Origin: CALAED01 sp937891035
GTDB lineage: Bacteria; Actinomycetota; Actinomycetes; Streptosporangiales; Streptosporangiaceae
Direction: 5' to 3'
Assembly (NCBI GenBank): GCA_035642125.1
Contig: DASQSZ010000264.1
Coordinates: forward strand, 1 to 25,286
Length of the DNA: 25,286 nt
In this document: positions 1 through 7,393 of the stretch, piece after piece
Position numbering within the stretch: the stretch's first letter is position 1
Layout: every line of letters begins with the position of its first letter
Notes under the pieces: model-generated
The model's database searches: none
The model's input: only the letters and a program-made list of their open reading frames with translations
What the model was told of the DNA's origin: nothing
Translations under genes and position numbers: made by a program

Positions 1-918
1 GACGCGGCCGTCACCGCCGCCGACGCCGATCTCGCCGACCGCCGGCTCACGCCGTTCGATGTCATCCGGCGCGAACTGCCCGGCGTGCTCATCCAGCTGT
101 ATGAGCAGGAGGAGCCGTCCACGAGCGCCGAGCTGTTCGACGCGCTCATGGAGCACGTCCGGATGGCCTACGAGGTCGGGGACGAGGACCTGTGGCAGAC
201 CGTCGGTGACTACGCGCTCACCCTCGACCTGGAAGAACTCGCCGAATGGGGCGTACTGGCCGGCACGGAGGACGGCTACGAGCTCACCCCGCTCGGCGTG
301 TGGGGGGTCAGGGAGCTGCTGCTCGCCGACGGCTACACCGCCCCGCTCGTCGGTGAGCTGGCCGACGGCACGGCGGACGAGCTGGTGAGCGGGCTGGCCT
401 GGCACCGGCCCGCGACCGTCGATGAGGAGATCGACCTGTGGCTCGCCCGGCGCTCGCCCGAGACCGCGGCCGGCGAGCTCGTCGGCGTCATGGCCGGCGG
501 CGGCCCCGGCGTCCGGAACCTCGCCGCCGCCGTGCTACACCGAGTGGGCCCGTCCGCCGCGCACGTGATCCGGGCGGCGCTCGACGAGCCGGTCGTCCGC
601 CCGTACGCCGCGCTGTGGCTGGCGCACAACGGCGACACCGCCGCCGCGCCCGACCACGGCGAGATCTTGTGGATCTTCGCCGATACCGTCGCCGGGCTGC
701 TCGAGACGGCAGAGCCCGCCGAGGCGGTGGCCGCAGCCGTCGGCGACACCCCCGCCGATCTCGATCTGCGCGCGATCGTGGAGGAGATGTGGCGGCTCGA
801 TCATCCGAACGTGGCCGACGTGCTGCGGGCGCTCGGCGACCATCACCCCGACAAGGAGATGGCGAAAGCCGCACGCAAGGCGGCCTTCAAGGCCCGATCG
901 CGGCCCGGCGCTCCGTAG
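1..918 (+). CDS. Uncharacterised protein, 5'-truncated by window edge
   Basis: The reading frame is open from base 1 to the TAG at 916-918, so only the C-terminal 305 residues are visible and the start lies outside the window. A GTG at 85 is in frame but need not be the start. The visible part is acidic and rich in Ala, Leu and Glu. It opens with a helical segment and a short winged-helix-like stretch (about 'LTPLGVWGVRELL'), followed by alanine-rich helical pairs that resemble HEAT-type repeats. It ends in a basic tail rich in Lys, Ala and Arg. No catalytic motif or membrane segment is seen. It lies 93 bases upstream of def on the same strand. I do not recognise a family with certainty, and the HEAT-like description is only an impression from composition and periodicity. 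Confidence 0.75.
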   Translation, partial: DAAVTAADADLADRRLTPFDVIRRELPGVLIQLYEQEEPSTSAELFDALMEHVRMAYEVGDEDLWQTVGDYALTLDLEELAEWGVLAGTEDGYELTPLGVWGVRELLLADGYTAPLVGELADGTADELVSGLAWHRPATVDEEIDLWLARRSPETAAGELVGVMAGGGPGVRNLAAAVLHRVGPSAAHVIRAALDEPVVRPYAALWLAHNGDTAAAPDHGEILWIFADTVAGLLETAEPAEAVAAAVGDTPADLDLRAIVEEMWRLDHPNVADVLRALGDHHPDKEMAKAARKAAFKARSRPGAP

Positions 919-1011
919 ACTGGGACCGATCGATCGCTCAGGTACGTCCGTGGGACATCTCGGGTACGCCCTGGATGCCTCCGGCGCTACCGCCCAGAAC
1001 GGGAGCCCCTG

Positions 1012-1557
1012 TTGGCCGTCAAGCCCATCCGCCTCTTCGGCGACCCTGTGCTGCGCACGCCGGCCGAGCCGGTGCGGGACTTCGACAAAGAGCTGCGCAC
1101 CCTCGTCAAGGACCTGTCCGACACGATGATGGACGCGCCGGGCGTGGGGCTTGCCGCACCGCAGCTTGGGGTGGGCCTGCGCGTGTTCACCTACTTCGTC
1201 GACGACGTGCTGGGGCATCTGGTCAACCCCGGCCTCGACCTGTCCGACGAGCAGGAGACCGACGACGAGGGGTGCCTGTCGCTGCCCGGTCTGGTGTTCC
1301 CGACGCCGCGCTCGGTCGGCGTCGTGGCCAAGGGTTTCAACATGCACGGCGAGCCGGTCACCGTCGAAGGCACCCAGCTGCTCGCGCGCTGCGTCCAGCA
1401 CGAGACCGATCACCTCGACGGCATCTTGTTCGTCGACCGCATGGACCCCGAGCAGCGCAAGGCCGCGATGAAGGCCGTCCGCGAGGCCGAGTGGTTCGGC
1501 GAGCCGGTGCCGGTGATCAAGGAGTCTCCGCACACCACCTTCGGCAAGGCGCTGTAG
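1012..1557 (+). CDS. def: Peptide deformylase
   Basis: This enzyme removes the N-formyl group from nascent proteins, using a metal ion bound by one Cys and two His. All three family motifs are present in the 181-residue product: GVGLAAPQ (residues 44-51), EGCLSLP (86-92, metal ligand Cys88) and HETDH (130-134, ligands His130 and His134, catalytic Glu131). The length is normal for an actinobacterial enzyme. The start is a TTG at 1012, chosen because GGGAG at 1001-1005 sits six bases before it and the N-terminus (AVKPIRLFGDPVLR) matches the family from there. The stop is three bases before fmt, so the two genes that act on formyl-methionine are probably cotranscribed and coupled. Confidence 0.97.
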   Translation: MAVKPIRLFGDPVLRTPAEPVRDFDKELRTLVKDLSDTMMDAPGVGLAAPQLGVGLRVFTYFVDDVLGHLVNPGLDLSDEQETDDEGCLSLPGLVFPTPRSVGVVAKGFNMHGEPVTVEGTQLLARCVQHETDHLDGILFVDRMDPEQRKAAMKAVREAEWFGEPVPVIKESPHTTFGKAL

Positions 1558-1560
1558 TCG

Positions 1561-2526
1561 ATGCGGCTCGTCTTCGCCGGTACACCGCAGACGGCGGTGC
1601 CCGCCCTCAACGCGCTGCTGGCCTCCCGGCACACCGTGGCCGCGGTGGTGACCAGGCCGGACGCGACCGCCGGGCGGGGCAGGCGGCTGGTGGCCAGTCC
1701 GGTCGCCGAGCGCGCGGCCGCGGCTGGCGTGGAGGTGCTCAAGCCCATGAAGGCGCGCGATCCCGACTTCATCGACCGGCTGCGCGCGATCGCGCCCGAC
1801 TGCTGCCCGGTCGTCGCCTACGGCGCGCTGCTTCCGCGCGTGGCGCTCGACATCCCGCGCCACGGCTGGGTCAACCTGCACTTTTCGCTGCTGCCCGCGT
1901 GGCGGGGGGCGGCGCCGGTCCAGCACGCCATCCTGAACGGCGACGACGTCACCGGCGCGAGCACCTTCGACATCGAGGAGGACCTCGACACCGGCCCGGT
2001 CTACGGTGTGCTCACCGAGCCGATCAGGCCAACCGACACGACCGGCGACCTGCTCGACCGGCTCGCCCACGCCGGGGCCAAGCTGCTGGTCGACACGATG
2101 GACGGCATCGAGTCCGGCGTGCTCAAGGCGCGGCCGCAACCGGCCGAGGGCGTCTCCATCGCCCCGAAGCTCACCCCCGACGACGCTCGGGTCGACTGGT
2201 CGGCGCCCGCGCTGCGCGTCGACCGGCTGGTGCGCGCCTGCACGCCCGCGCCCGGCGCGTGGACCACCTTCCGCGGCGAGCGGCTCAAACTCGGCCCGGT
2301 GCGACTCGCGGCCGGAGCGGTGTTCCCCCGACCAACCGACCCCGACCTGCCTCCTCAGCCGCTTCGGCCCGGTGAGCTGCGGGTGACCAAGCGCGCCGTC
2401 GTGGCCGGGACCGGTAGCCACCCTGTGGCGCTGGGCGAGGTGCAGCCGCCGGGCAAACGGCGCATGACGGCGACGGAGTGGGCGCGCGGCGTCCGCCTGT
2501 CCGACGCGGATCGGCTGGGCGTCTGA
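1561..2526 (+). CDS. fmt: Methionyl-tRNA formyltransferase
   Basis: This enzyme transfers a formyl group from 10-formyl-tetrahydrofolate to initiator Met-tRNA. The 321-residue product begins MRLVFAGTP, typical of the Rossmann-like formyltransferase domain. It carries the folate-site signature SLLPAWRG (109-116). The catalytic trio corresponds to Asn105, His107 (in VNLHFSLLP) and Asp143 (in LDTG), spaced as in the E. coli enzyme. The C-terminal OB-fold domain follows from about residue 205. The ATG start lies three bases after the def stop. The stop codon TGA shares its last base with the ATG of rsmB, so def-fmt-rsmB form one tight unit. Confidence 0.97.
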   Translation: MRLVFAGTPQTAVPALNALLASRHTVAAVVTRPDATAGRGRRLVASPVAERAAAAGVEVLKPMKARDPDFIDRLRAIAPDCCPVVAYGALLPRVALDIPRHGWVNLHFSLLPAWRGAAPVQHAILNGDDVTGASTFDIEEDLDTGPVYGVLTEPIRPTDTTGDLLDRLAHAGAKLLVDTMDGIESGVLKARPQPAEGVSIAPKLTPDDARVDWSAPALRVDRLVRACTPAPGAWTTFRGERLKLGPVRLAAGAVFPRPTDPDLPPQPLRPGELRVTKRAVVAGTGSHPVALGEVQPPGKRRMTATEWARGVRLSDADRLGV

Positions 2527-4052
2527 TGCCCCCGGCCCGTCCGCGCCGCGGCGGCCGTCCGGGGCGCCCCCCGCGCACCGGACGGCCGCAAGACCTCGTC
2601 CGTCGCACCGCCTATGACGTCGTGCGGGCGGTCGGCAGCAGGGACGCCTATGCCAATCTGCTGTTGCCGGTACGGCTGCGCGAGCGCGGGCTGACCGGCC
2701 GGGACGCGGCGCTCGCCACCGAGCTGACCTACGGCACCCTGCGCGGCCGGGGCACCTACGACGCCGTGCTTGAGCGGTGCAGCGACCGGGAGGTACGGCG
2801 CATCGACGCGCCGCTGCTCGATGTGCTCCGCCTCGGCGTCCACCAGCTGCTGCGCACCCGGATCCCGCCGCACGCCGCGGTGGCGACGACCGTGGAGCTG
2901 GCCCGTTCGGTCGCCGGGCCGGGGCAGGCCAAGTTCGCCAACGCGGTGCTCCGCAAGGTGGCCACCCGCGACCTCGACGCGTGGCTGGAGATCATCGCGC
3001 CGGCCGATGAGCTCGGCAGGCTGTCGGTGACCTACAGTCACCCGCGGTGGGTCGTCGCCGCGCTGCGCGACGCGCTCGGCACAGGTCGCGCCGGGCCCGC
3101 CGAGCCGGCCGAGCCGGCCGGGCCCGCCGAGCGGGGGAACGCGCGCGTCGAGTCGGCCGGGCGCGCCGAGCACGATGGGCTTGGCGAAAGTGAAGAGCTC
3201 GAGCGGCTGCTGGCGGCCGACAACGACCGTCCCCGTGTCACGCTGCTCGCCAAGCCGGGCCGGGCCACCCACGCCGACCTGCCCGGCACCGAGCCGGCGC
3301 GCTACTCGCCGTACGCCGCATACCTGTCCGAGGGCGATCCCGCCGCCATCCCGGCGGTTGCGGACGGGCGCGCAGCGGTGCAGGACGAGGCCAGTCAGCT
3401 CGTCGCCCTCGCCTTGGCCGAGGCGCCGCTGGCCGGGCCGGACGCCCGCTGGCTCGACCTGTGCGCCGGGCCCGGCGGCAAGGCGGGCCTGCTGGCGGCC
3501 ATCGCCGGCCGGCGCGGCGCCCGGCTGCTCGCCTGCGATCTTCAGCCGCACCGGGCCGGGCTGGTCCGCCGGACCGCCGGCGACCGGGCCGAGGTCGTGA
3601 TCGCCGACGCCACGGTCCCCGCCTGGCGTCCCGGCGCCTTCGACCGGGTCCTCGTCGACGTGCCATGCACGGGGCTCGGGGCGCTGCGCCGCCGCCCGGA
3701 GGCGCGCTGGCGCCGTTCGCCGAAGACGGTCGTCGAGCTGGGCCCGCCGCAGCGCCGGCTGCTGGCCGCCGCGCTGGCGGCGGTACGGCCGGGGGGCCTG
3801 GTCGCGTACGTCACCTGCTCGCCGCATGTGGCCGAGACCACGGCCGTGGTCGACGACGTGCTGCGCGACCGCGCCGATGTGATCCGGCTCGACGCGCCGG
3901 CCGCGCTCGCCGCCGTGGCGGCGGCCGGCGACTTGACAGGGCTCGGCGAAGGGCCGTACGCACAGTTTTGGCCGCATCGCCACGGCACGGACGCGATCTT
4001 CCTCGCCCTCCTCCAGCGTCGCTCGGGCGGCGATGGGCCAACTGCCGGATAG
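2526..4052 (+). CDS. rsmB: 16S rRNA (cytosine-967-C5)-methyltransferase RsmB
   Basis: RsmB methylates C967 of 16S rRNA using S-adenosylmethionine. The 508-residue product has a basic N-terminal tail, a NusB-like helical RNA-binding domain (about 25-160) and a Rossmann methyltransferase domain. The SAM-binding motif DLCAGPGGK is at 311-319. The two cysteines of the m5C mechanism are Cys381 (in DVPCTG) and Cys431 (in TCSPH), exactly 50 residues apart as in the E. coli protein. I chose the ATG at 2526, which overlaps the fmt stop (TGATG); an upstream in-frame start at 2478 lies inside fmt. Between about residues 185 and 222 is a low-complexity insertion built on Pro-Ala-Glu repeats that is not part of the conserved fold. 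Confidence 0.95.
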   Translation: MPPARPRRGGRPGRPPRTGRPQDLVRRTAYDVVRAVGSRDAYANLLLPVRLRERGLTGRDAALATELTYGTLRGRGTYDAVLERCSDREVRRIDAPLLDVLRLGVHQLLRTRIPPHAAVATTVELARSVAGPGQAKFANAVLRKVATRDLDAWLEIIAPADELGRLSVTYSHPRWVVAALRDALGTGRAGPAEPAEPAGPAERGNARVESAGRAEHDGLGESEELERLLAADNDRPRVTLLAKPGRATHADLPGTEPARYSPYAAYLSEGDPAAIPAVADGRAAVQDEASQLVALALAEAPLAGPDARWLDLCAGPGGKAGLLAAIAGRRGARLLACDLQPHRAGLVRRTAGDRAEVVIADATVPAWRPGAFDRVLVDVPCTGLGALRRRPEARWRRSPKTVVELGPPQRRLLAAALAAVRPGGLVAYVTCSPHVAETTAVVDDVLRDRADVIRLDAPAALAAVAAAGDLTGLGEGPYAQFWPHRHGTDAIFLALLQRRSGGDGPTAG

Positions 4053-4124
4053 CGACCTCGGTGCGGCGGGCATGACCTGGGCTATGGACGTCTCGACGGC
4101 GGCGCCGAACGGCCTGGAGCCTCG

Positions 4125-5111
4125 ATGACCGACTTCATGCAGGTCATGTCGTTCATCGGCGGTGCAGGGTGCTATGTGCCGGTGCTCGTCGTCGTGTTCT
4201 GGTGCGTCAGCCCGCGGGCCGGCGCTGGGGCGGTGGTCGTGGTGATCATGAGCGGCGCGCTCAACGTGTTCCTCAAGATCGAGATCCACGCGCCCCGGCC
4301 GTACTGGACCGACCCCGAGATCACCGCGCACGAGCCGTTGGCCACGTTCGGCATGCCGTCGGGGCATGCCCAGAGCGCGGCCGTCGCTTACGGGCTGCTT
4401 GGCATGCTGGCCGTGCGTCTGGCGCACCGCGCGGGGGCGCCGCGGCCGGGCAGCACGATCGCGATCTGGGCCGGCATCGGCGCGGTGGTCGGATTGATCG
4501 GCGTCTCTCGGGTCTACCTCGGAGTGCACTCCGCCGGCCAGGTGCTCGCCGGCTGGCTGATCGGCGCCGCGTTGTTGGTCGCCGCCCGCGTGCTTGAGCC
4601 CGTGGTGGTGCCCTGGTGGCAGAACCGGCGGCTCAGGGTCCAGCTGGGCCTCAGCCTGGCCGGCTCGCTGGCCTTCCTCGTGCCGACAGCGGTGGCCGTC
4701 GCCGAGTTGCGGTCCTGGCGGTGGCCCGTCACCTGGGCGCGGGCCATCGAGAGCGCGGGGGGCAGCGTCGGCCCGATCACGCTCGTCGACGGTGCCGCCG
4801 TCACCGGCACCTTGTGCGGCGTCATCGCCGGCGCGTCGTTGCTGGCGAGGCGCGGCTGGTTCGAGCCCGGCGGGACGCCGTGGCGGCGGATCGCCCGGGT
4901 GCCGATCGGCGCCGGCGGCGTCGGGGTGATCCTGCTGGCCGGATGGCTCGCCGGCGACACCTCGGCCGGCATCTTCGCCACCTGCGCCGTGGCCGGCGGG
5001 TGGCTGACCGCGGGCGCCCCCGAGGCGTTCGTCCGGCTGGGCTTGGCGACCCGGGACCCGAAGCGCTCGACCAGGCACTCTCAAGACGCGCTGCCGGCGG
5101 GGCGCTTCTAG
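4125..5111 (+). CDS. PAP2-family membrane phosphatase
   Basis: This is an integral membrane phosphatase of the phosphatidic acid phosphatase type 2 superfamily, 328 residues with about seven or eight hydrophobic segments. The first two active-site motifs are intact: K51 to RP58-59 (KIEIHAPRP) and PSGH at 78-81. The third motif is SR at 128-129, then His135, but the Asp that normally follows is Gln139 (SRVYLGVHSAGQ). Gln at this site occurs in some eukaryotic dolichyl-diphosphatase-like relatives. The likely substrate is a lipid or polyprenyl (di)phosphate, but this cannot be told from the sequence. The ATG is preceded by GGAG at 4116-4119. It sits between rsmB and rpe, where many actinobacteria have no gene, and the C-terminal half is family-specific membrane sequence of unknown role. 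Confidence 0.85.
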   Translation: MTDFMQVMSFIGGAGCYVPVLVVVFWCVSPRAGAGAVVVVIMSGALNVFLKIEIHAPRPYWTDPEITAHEPLATFGMPSGHAQSAAVAYGLLGMLAVRLAHRAGAPRPGSTIAIWAGIGAVVGLIGVSRVYLGVHSAGQVLAGWLIGAALLVAARVLEPVVVPWWQNRRLRVQLGLSLAGSLAFLVPTAVAVAELRSWRWPVTWARAIESAGGSVGPITLVDGAAVTGTLCGVIAGASLLARRGWFEPGGTPWRRIARVPIGAGGVGVILLAGWLAGDTSAGIFATCAVAGGWLTAGAPEAFVRLGLATRDPKRSTRHSQDALPAGRF

Positions 5112-5114
5112 ACT
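5109..5114 (+). promoter_or_regulatory. Possible -10 element for a short-leader rpe transcript
   Basis: TAGACT overlaps the stop codon of the PAP2 gene and ends ten bases before the rpe ATG, which has no clear Shine-Dalgarno. This fits the actinobacterial TANNNT -10 pattern and a leaderless or very short-leader transcript. No convincing -35 is visible, so the call is weak. Confidence 0.25.
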
Positions 5115-5124
5115 CGACTTCACC

Positions 5125-5796
5125 ATGGCCGTACAGATCTCGCCCAGCATCCTGTCCGCCGACTACGCTCGGCTCGCCGACGAGGTCGGTGCCGTCGCCG
5201 CCGCCGCCGACTGGGTGCACGTCGACGTGATGGACAACCACTTCGTGCCCAACCTGACGATCGGGATCCCGGTGGTTGAGTCGCTGCTCAAGCACAGCAC
5301 GCTGCCCCTCGACTGCCATCTCATGATCGAAGATCCCGATCGGTGGGCGCCGGAGTACGCGGAGATCGGCGTCGGCAACGTCACGATCCACGTCGAGGCG
5401 GCCACCGCGCCGGTGCGCACGCTGCGCACGATCCGGGCGGCGGGGGCGCGGGCCGGCCTGGCGCTCAACCCGGTCACGCCGGTGGAGCCGTACGCGGACC
5501 TGCTCGGCGAGATCGACATGCTGTTGCTGATGACCGTCGAGCCGGGGTTCGGCGGGCAGCGCTTCCTCGATATGGTGCTCCCGAAGCTGCGGCGGGCCCG
5601 CCGGCTGATCAAAGACCGGCAGATCTGGCTCCAGGTCGACGGTGGGGTCGGGGCCGCGACGATCGAGCGGTGCGCCGAGGCGGGCGCCGACGTCTTCGTG
5701 GCCGGCAACGCCGTCTACTCGGCCGACGACCCGGACCGGGCCGTACGAGAGTTGCGTGCCATCGCGACGGCCGCCACTCCGCCGGCCTGGGGCTGA
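5125..5796 (+). CDS. rpe: Ribulose-phosphate 3-epimerase
   Basis: This enzyme interconverts ribulose 5-phosphate and xylulose 5-phosphate in the pentose phosphate pathway. The 223-residue product is a full-length TIM barrel with the family landmarks: SPSIL near the N-terminus, HVDVMD with metal ligands His32 and Asp34, DCHLMI with His65, the phosphate-site segment VEPGFGGQ (138-145) and VDGGV with catalytic/metal Asp172. The ATG is 13 bases after the PAP2 stop. Placement next to the riboflavin operon is common in actinobacteria. It is metabolically apt, since ribulose 5-phosphate is also the substrate of the DHBP synthase encoded by ribBA. Confidence 0.97.
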   Translation: MAVQISPSILSADYARLADEVGAVAAAADWVHVDVMDNHFVPNLTIGIPVVESLLKHSTLPLDCHLMIEDPDRWAPEYAEIGVGNVTIHVEAATAPVRTLRTIRAAGARAGLALNPVTPVEPYADLLGEIDMLLLMTVEPGFGGQRFLDMVLPKLRRARRLIKDRQIWLQVDGGVGAATIERCAEAGADVFVAGNAVYSADDPDRAVRELRAIATAATPPAWG

Positions 5797-5864
5797 CTCA
5801 CGCCGTCCAAAGGGACTTGATCAAGGAGTTCCCGGGACGGACATCCGCTGGCTTGCGGTGGTTG

Positions 5865-5878
5865 GCCTCACACGAGGC
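5865..5878 (+). terminator. Weak hairpin downstream of rpe
   Basis: GCCTC-ACAC-GAGGC can form a five-base-pair stem with a four-base loop in the gap between rpe and the FMN riboswitch. There is no T-rich tail, so termination is only a possibility. The rest of the 5797-5924 gap shows no gene. A CACACT at 5897-5902 could be the -10 of the rib promoter, but no good -35 is seen. Confidence 0.2.
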
Positions 5879-5924
5879 ATCTTCCGCCGAACGTGGCACA
5901 CTAGTGGGCGAAAGCAGTGAACGC

Positions 5925-6050
5925 GTGCTCCGGGGTCGGTGAAATTCCGAACCGGCGGTGACAGTCCGCGACCCGGCCGCAACCATCGGCCGGTTGACTC
6001 GGTGAAATTCCGGGACCGACGGTAAAAGTCCGGATGGGAGGCAGCGCGCG
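5925..6050 (+). promoter_or_regulatory. FMN riboswitch (RFN element)
   Basis: The region carries the conserved RFN core twice in its expected order: GGTCGGTGAAATTCCGAACC, then GGCGGTGACAGTCCGCGACC, a variable arm, a second CGGTGAAATTCCGGGACC, then GACGGTAAAAGTCCGGATGGGAG at the 3' end. The ligand of this family is flavin mononucleotide, which normally switches off riboflavin genes. It stands 90 bases before ribE. No run of T that would indicate an intrinsic terminator follows, so control of translation is more likely than attenuation. The exact ends of the closing stem are uncertain by a few bases. Confidence 0.97.
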
Positions 6051-6113
6051 ATGAGCTTGTGCGCGAGCTTTGCGCCATTGGCTCGCACGTGGCCCCGGAG
6101 CACCCGACGCTGA
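6051..6113 (+). CDS. Upstream ORF between riboswitch and ribE (20 codons)
   Basis: An ATG at 6051 begins a 20-codon ORF ending in TGA at 6111-6113, 27 bases before ribE and in the same frame. It has a good Shine-Dalgarno, GGGAGG at 6036-6041, nine bases upstream; this is the conserved 3' end of the riboswitch itself. FMN binding would be expected to bury that sequence. The predicted peptide starts MSLCASFAP and is Arg-rich at its end. Its final codons lie in the 5' arm of the hairpin that covers the ribE Shine-Dalgarno. I infer a leader peptide that couples riboswitch state to ribE translation. It has not been shown to be translated. Confidence 0.4.
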   Translation: MSLCASFAPLARTWPRSTRR

Positions 6114-6128
6114 CCGTCGACCGTCGGG
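6103..6128 (+). promoter_or_regulatory. Hairpin that can sequester the ribE Shine-Dalgarno
   Basis: CCCGACG (6103-6109) is complementary to CGTCGGG (6122-6128), a seven-base-pair stem with a 12-base loop. The 3' arm overlaps the start of GGGAGGG (6126-6132), the best ribE ribosome-binding site, eight bases before the ATG. The same 3' segment (6120-6127) is also perfectly complementary over eight bases to riboswitch bases 6016-6023 (CCGACGGT), so alternative folds are possible. Confidence 0.45.
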
Positions 6129-6140
6129 AGGGCCCGGGAG

Positions 6141-6746
6141 ATGTTCACCGGAATCGTCGAGGAGCTCGGCGAGATCATCGAGATCGAGCCGGACGGTGAC
6201 TCCGCGCGGCTGACCGTCCGTGGCCCCCTCGTCGCCCGGGACGCCGTGCCCGGTGCGTCCATCGCGGTCAACGGGGTCTGCCTGACGGTGACCGAGGTCA
6301 AGGACGACGCCTTCGCCGCGGACGTCATGGAAGAGACCCTGCGGCGGTCCAGCCTGGGCGCGCTGCGGCCCGGCTCGCAGGTCAACCTCGAACGTCCCGT
6401 CCGGCCCGCCGACCGGCTCGGCGGCCACCTGGTCCAAGGCCACGTCGACGGGGTCGGCGCGATCGTCTCCCGCGAGCCGGGGGAGCGGTGGGACGTGGTG
6501 ACGATCGCGCTGCCGACGGGGCTGAGCCGCTACGTCGTGGAGAAGGGCTCGATCGCCGTCGACGGCACCAGCCTGACCGTCGTCGACGCCGGCCGGGACC
6601 GCTTCACGGTGGCGCTCATCCCGACGACGCTCGCCCGGACCGTGCTCGGGTCCAAACAGCCGGGCGACCCCGTGAACATCGAGGTCGACGTCATGGCCAA
6701 GTACGTTGAGCGCCTCCTCGACGCGCGGGCTGGAGAGCCGCGATGA
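6141..6746 (+). CDS. ribE: Riboflavin synthase (alpha subunit type)
   Basis: This enzyme dismutates two molecules of 6,7-dimethyl-8-ribityllumazine to riboflavin and 5-amino-6-ribitylaminouracil. The 201-residue product starts MFTGIVEELG, the family hallmark. It has two lumazine-binding barrel repeats: the first contains VNGVCLTV, and the second starts near HLVQGHVDGVG (about 95-105) and contains the matching VDGTSLTVV. It is the first gene of the FMN-riboswitch operon. The ATG has GGGAGGG at 6126-6132, partly buried in a hairpin. The stop overlaps the next start as ATGA, so downstream translation is probably coupled. Confidence 0.97.
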   Translation: MFTGIVEELGEIIEIEPDGDSARLTVRGPLVARDAVPGASIAVNGVCLTVTEVKDDAFAADVMEETLRRSSLGALRPGSQVNLERPVRPADRLGGHLVQGHVDGVGAIVSREPGERWDVVTIALPTGLSRYVVEKGSIAVDGTSLTVVDAGRDRFTVALIPTTLARTVLGSKQPGDPVNIEVDVMAKYVERLLDARAGEPR

Positions 6747-7393
6747 GCTGGCTGGACGCCGGCTTCGAGCTGTTCGGCGAGCACATCTTGTGGACCGACC
6801 TGGTCGGCAACGTGCTGTCGCTCCTGGTGGTCTGGCTCGCAATCCGCAAGACGATCTGGACCTGGCCGGTCCAGCTGACCGGCGCGCTGCTGCTGCTGGC
6901 CGCCTCGGCGCACGCCCACGCGCCCGGCAACGCACTCAAGCAGGTGCTGTTTTGCGGGCTGGCCGGCTACGGCTGGTGGCGGTGGTCGCGCGGCCTGCGA
7001 GGCGGGGACGACCTGCCGGTACGTCCCGCCACCCCGCGCGAGCGCGTCGTGCTCGTCGGCGCGCTGGCGGCCGGCACCGGGGCACTGGCGCTGGTGTTCG
7101 CGAACGTCGGCTGGCTGCAGGTCACGTGGTCGCCGCTGGCGAACGCGTACATCTTCGTGGGCAGCGCGGTGGCCACGTTCGGGCAAGGCCGCGCACTCGT
7201 GGACTTCTGGATCGTCTGGGTGCTGGTCGACCTCGTCGGCGTGCCGCTCGCGATCAAGTCGGGACTGTACGTCTCCGGCGCCGTGTACGGGGTGTTCTTC
7301 GTGTTGGTTCTCATTGGATTCCGCCGCTGGCTCGGCGAGTACCGGCGGCGAGTTGCCCGTACGGGGGCACAAGTTGAGGCGGTGACGGCATGA
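6743..7393 (+). CDS. ribM: RibM riboflavin facilitator (PnuC family)
   Basis: This is a 216-residue membrane protein with about six or seven hydrophobic segments, of the PnuC vitamin-facilitator family. Typical stretches are WTWPVQLTGALLLL, KQVLFCGLAGYGWWRW and DFWIVWVLVDLVGVPLAIKSGLY. Most PnuC proteins carry nicotinamide riboside. The copy inside actinobacterial FMN-riboswitch operons corresponds to RibM, a riboflavin facilitator known from Streptomyces davaonensis and Corynebacterium glutamicum. The same gene order (ribE-ribM-ribBA-ribH) is seen here, so riboflavin is the inferred substrate. It overlaps ribE and ribBA by four bases each (ATGA), which suggests strict cotranslation. Confidence 0.88.
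   Translation: MSWLDAGFELFGEHILWTDLVGNVLSLLVVWLAIRKTIWTWPVQLTGALLLLAASAHAHAPGNALKQVLFCGLAGYGWWRWSRGLRGGDDLPVRPATPRERVVLVGALAAGTGALALVFANVGWLQVTWSPLANAYIFVGSAVATFGQGRALVDFWIVWVLVDLVGVPLAIKSGLYVSGAVYGVFFVLVLIGFRRWLGEYRRRVARTGAQVEAVTA

Noticed and set aside
2355..5150. Very long minus-strand open frame (931 codons) opposite rsmB, the PAP2 gene and part of fmt
   Set aside because: It lies opposite well-supported genes, is rich in Arg, Gly, Pro and His, and has no family features. It is the usual shadow of high-GC codon bias.
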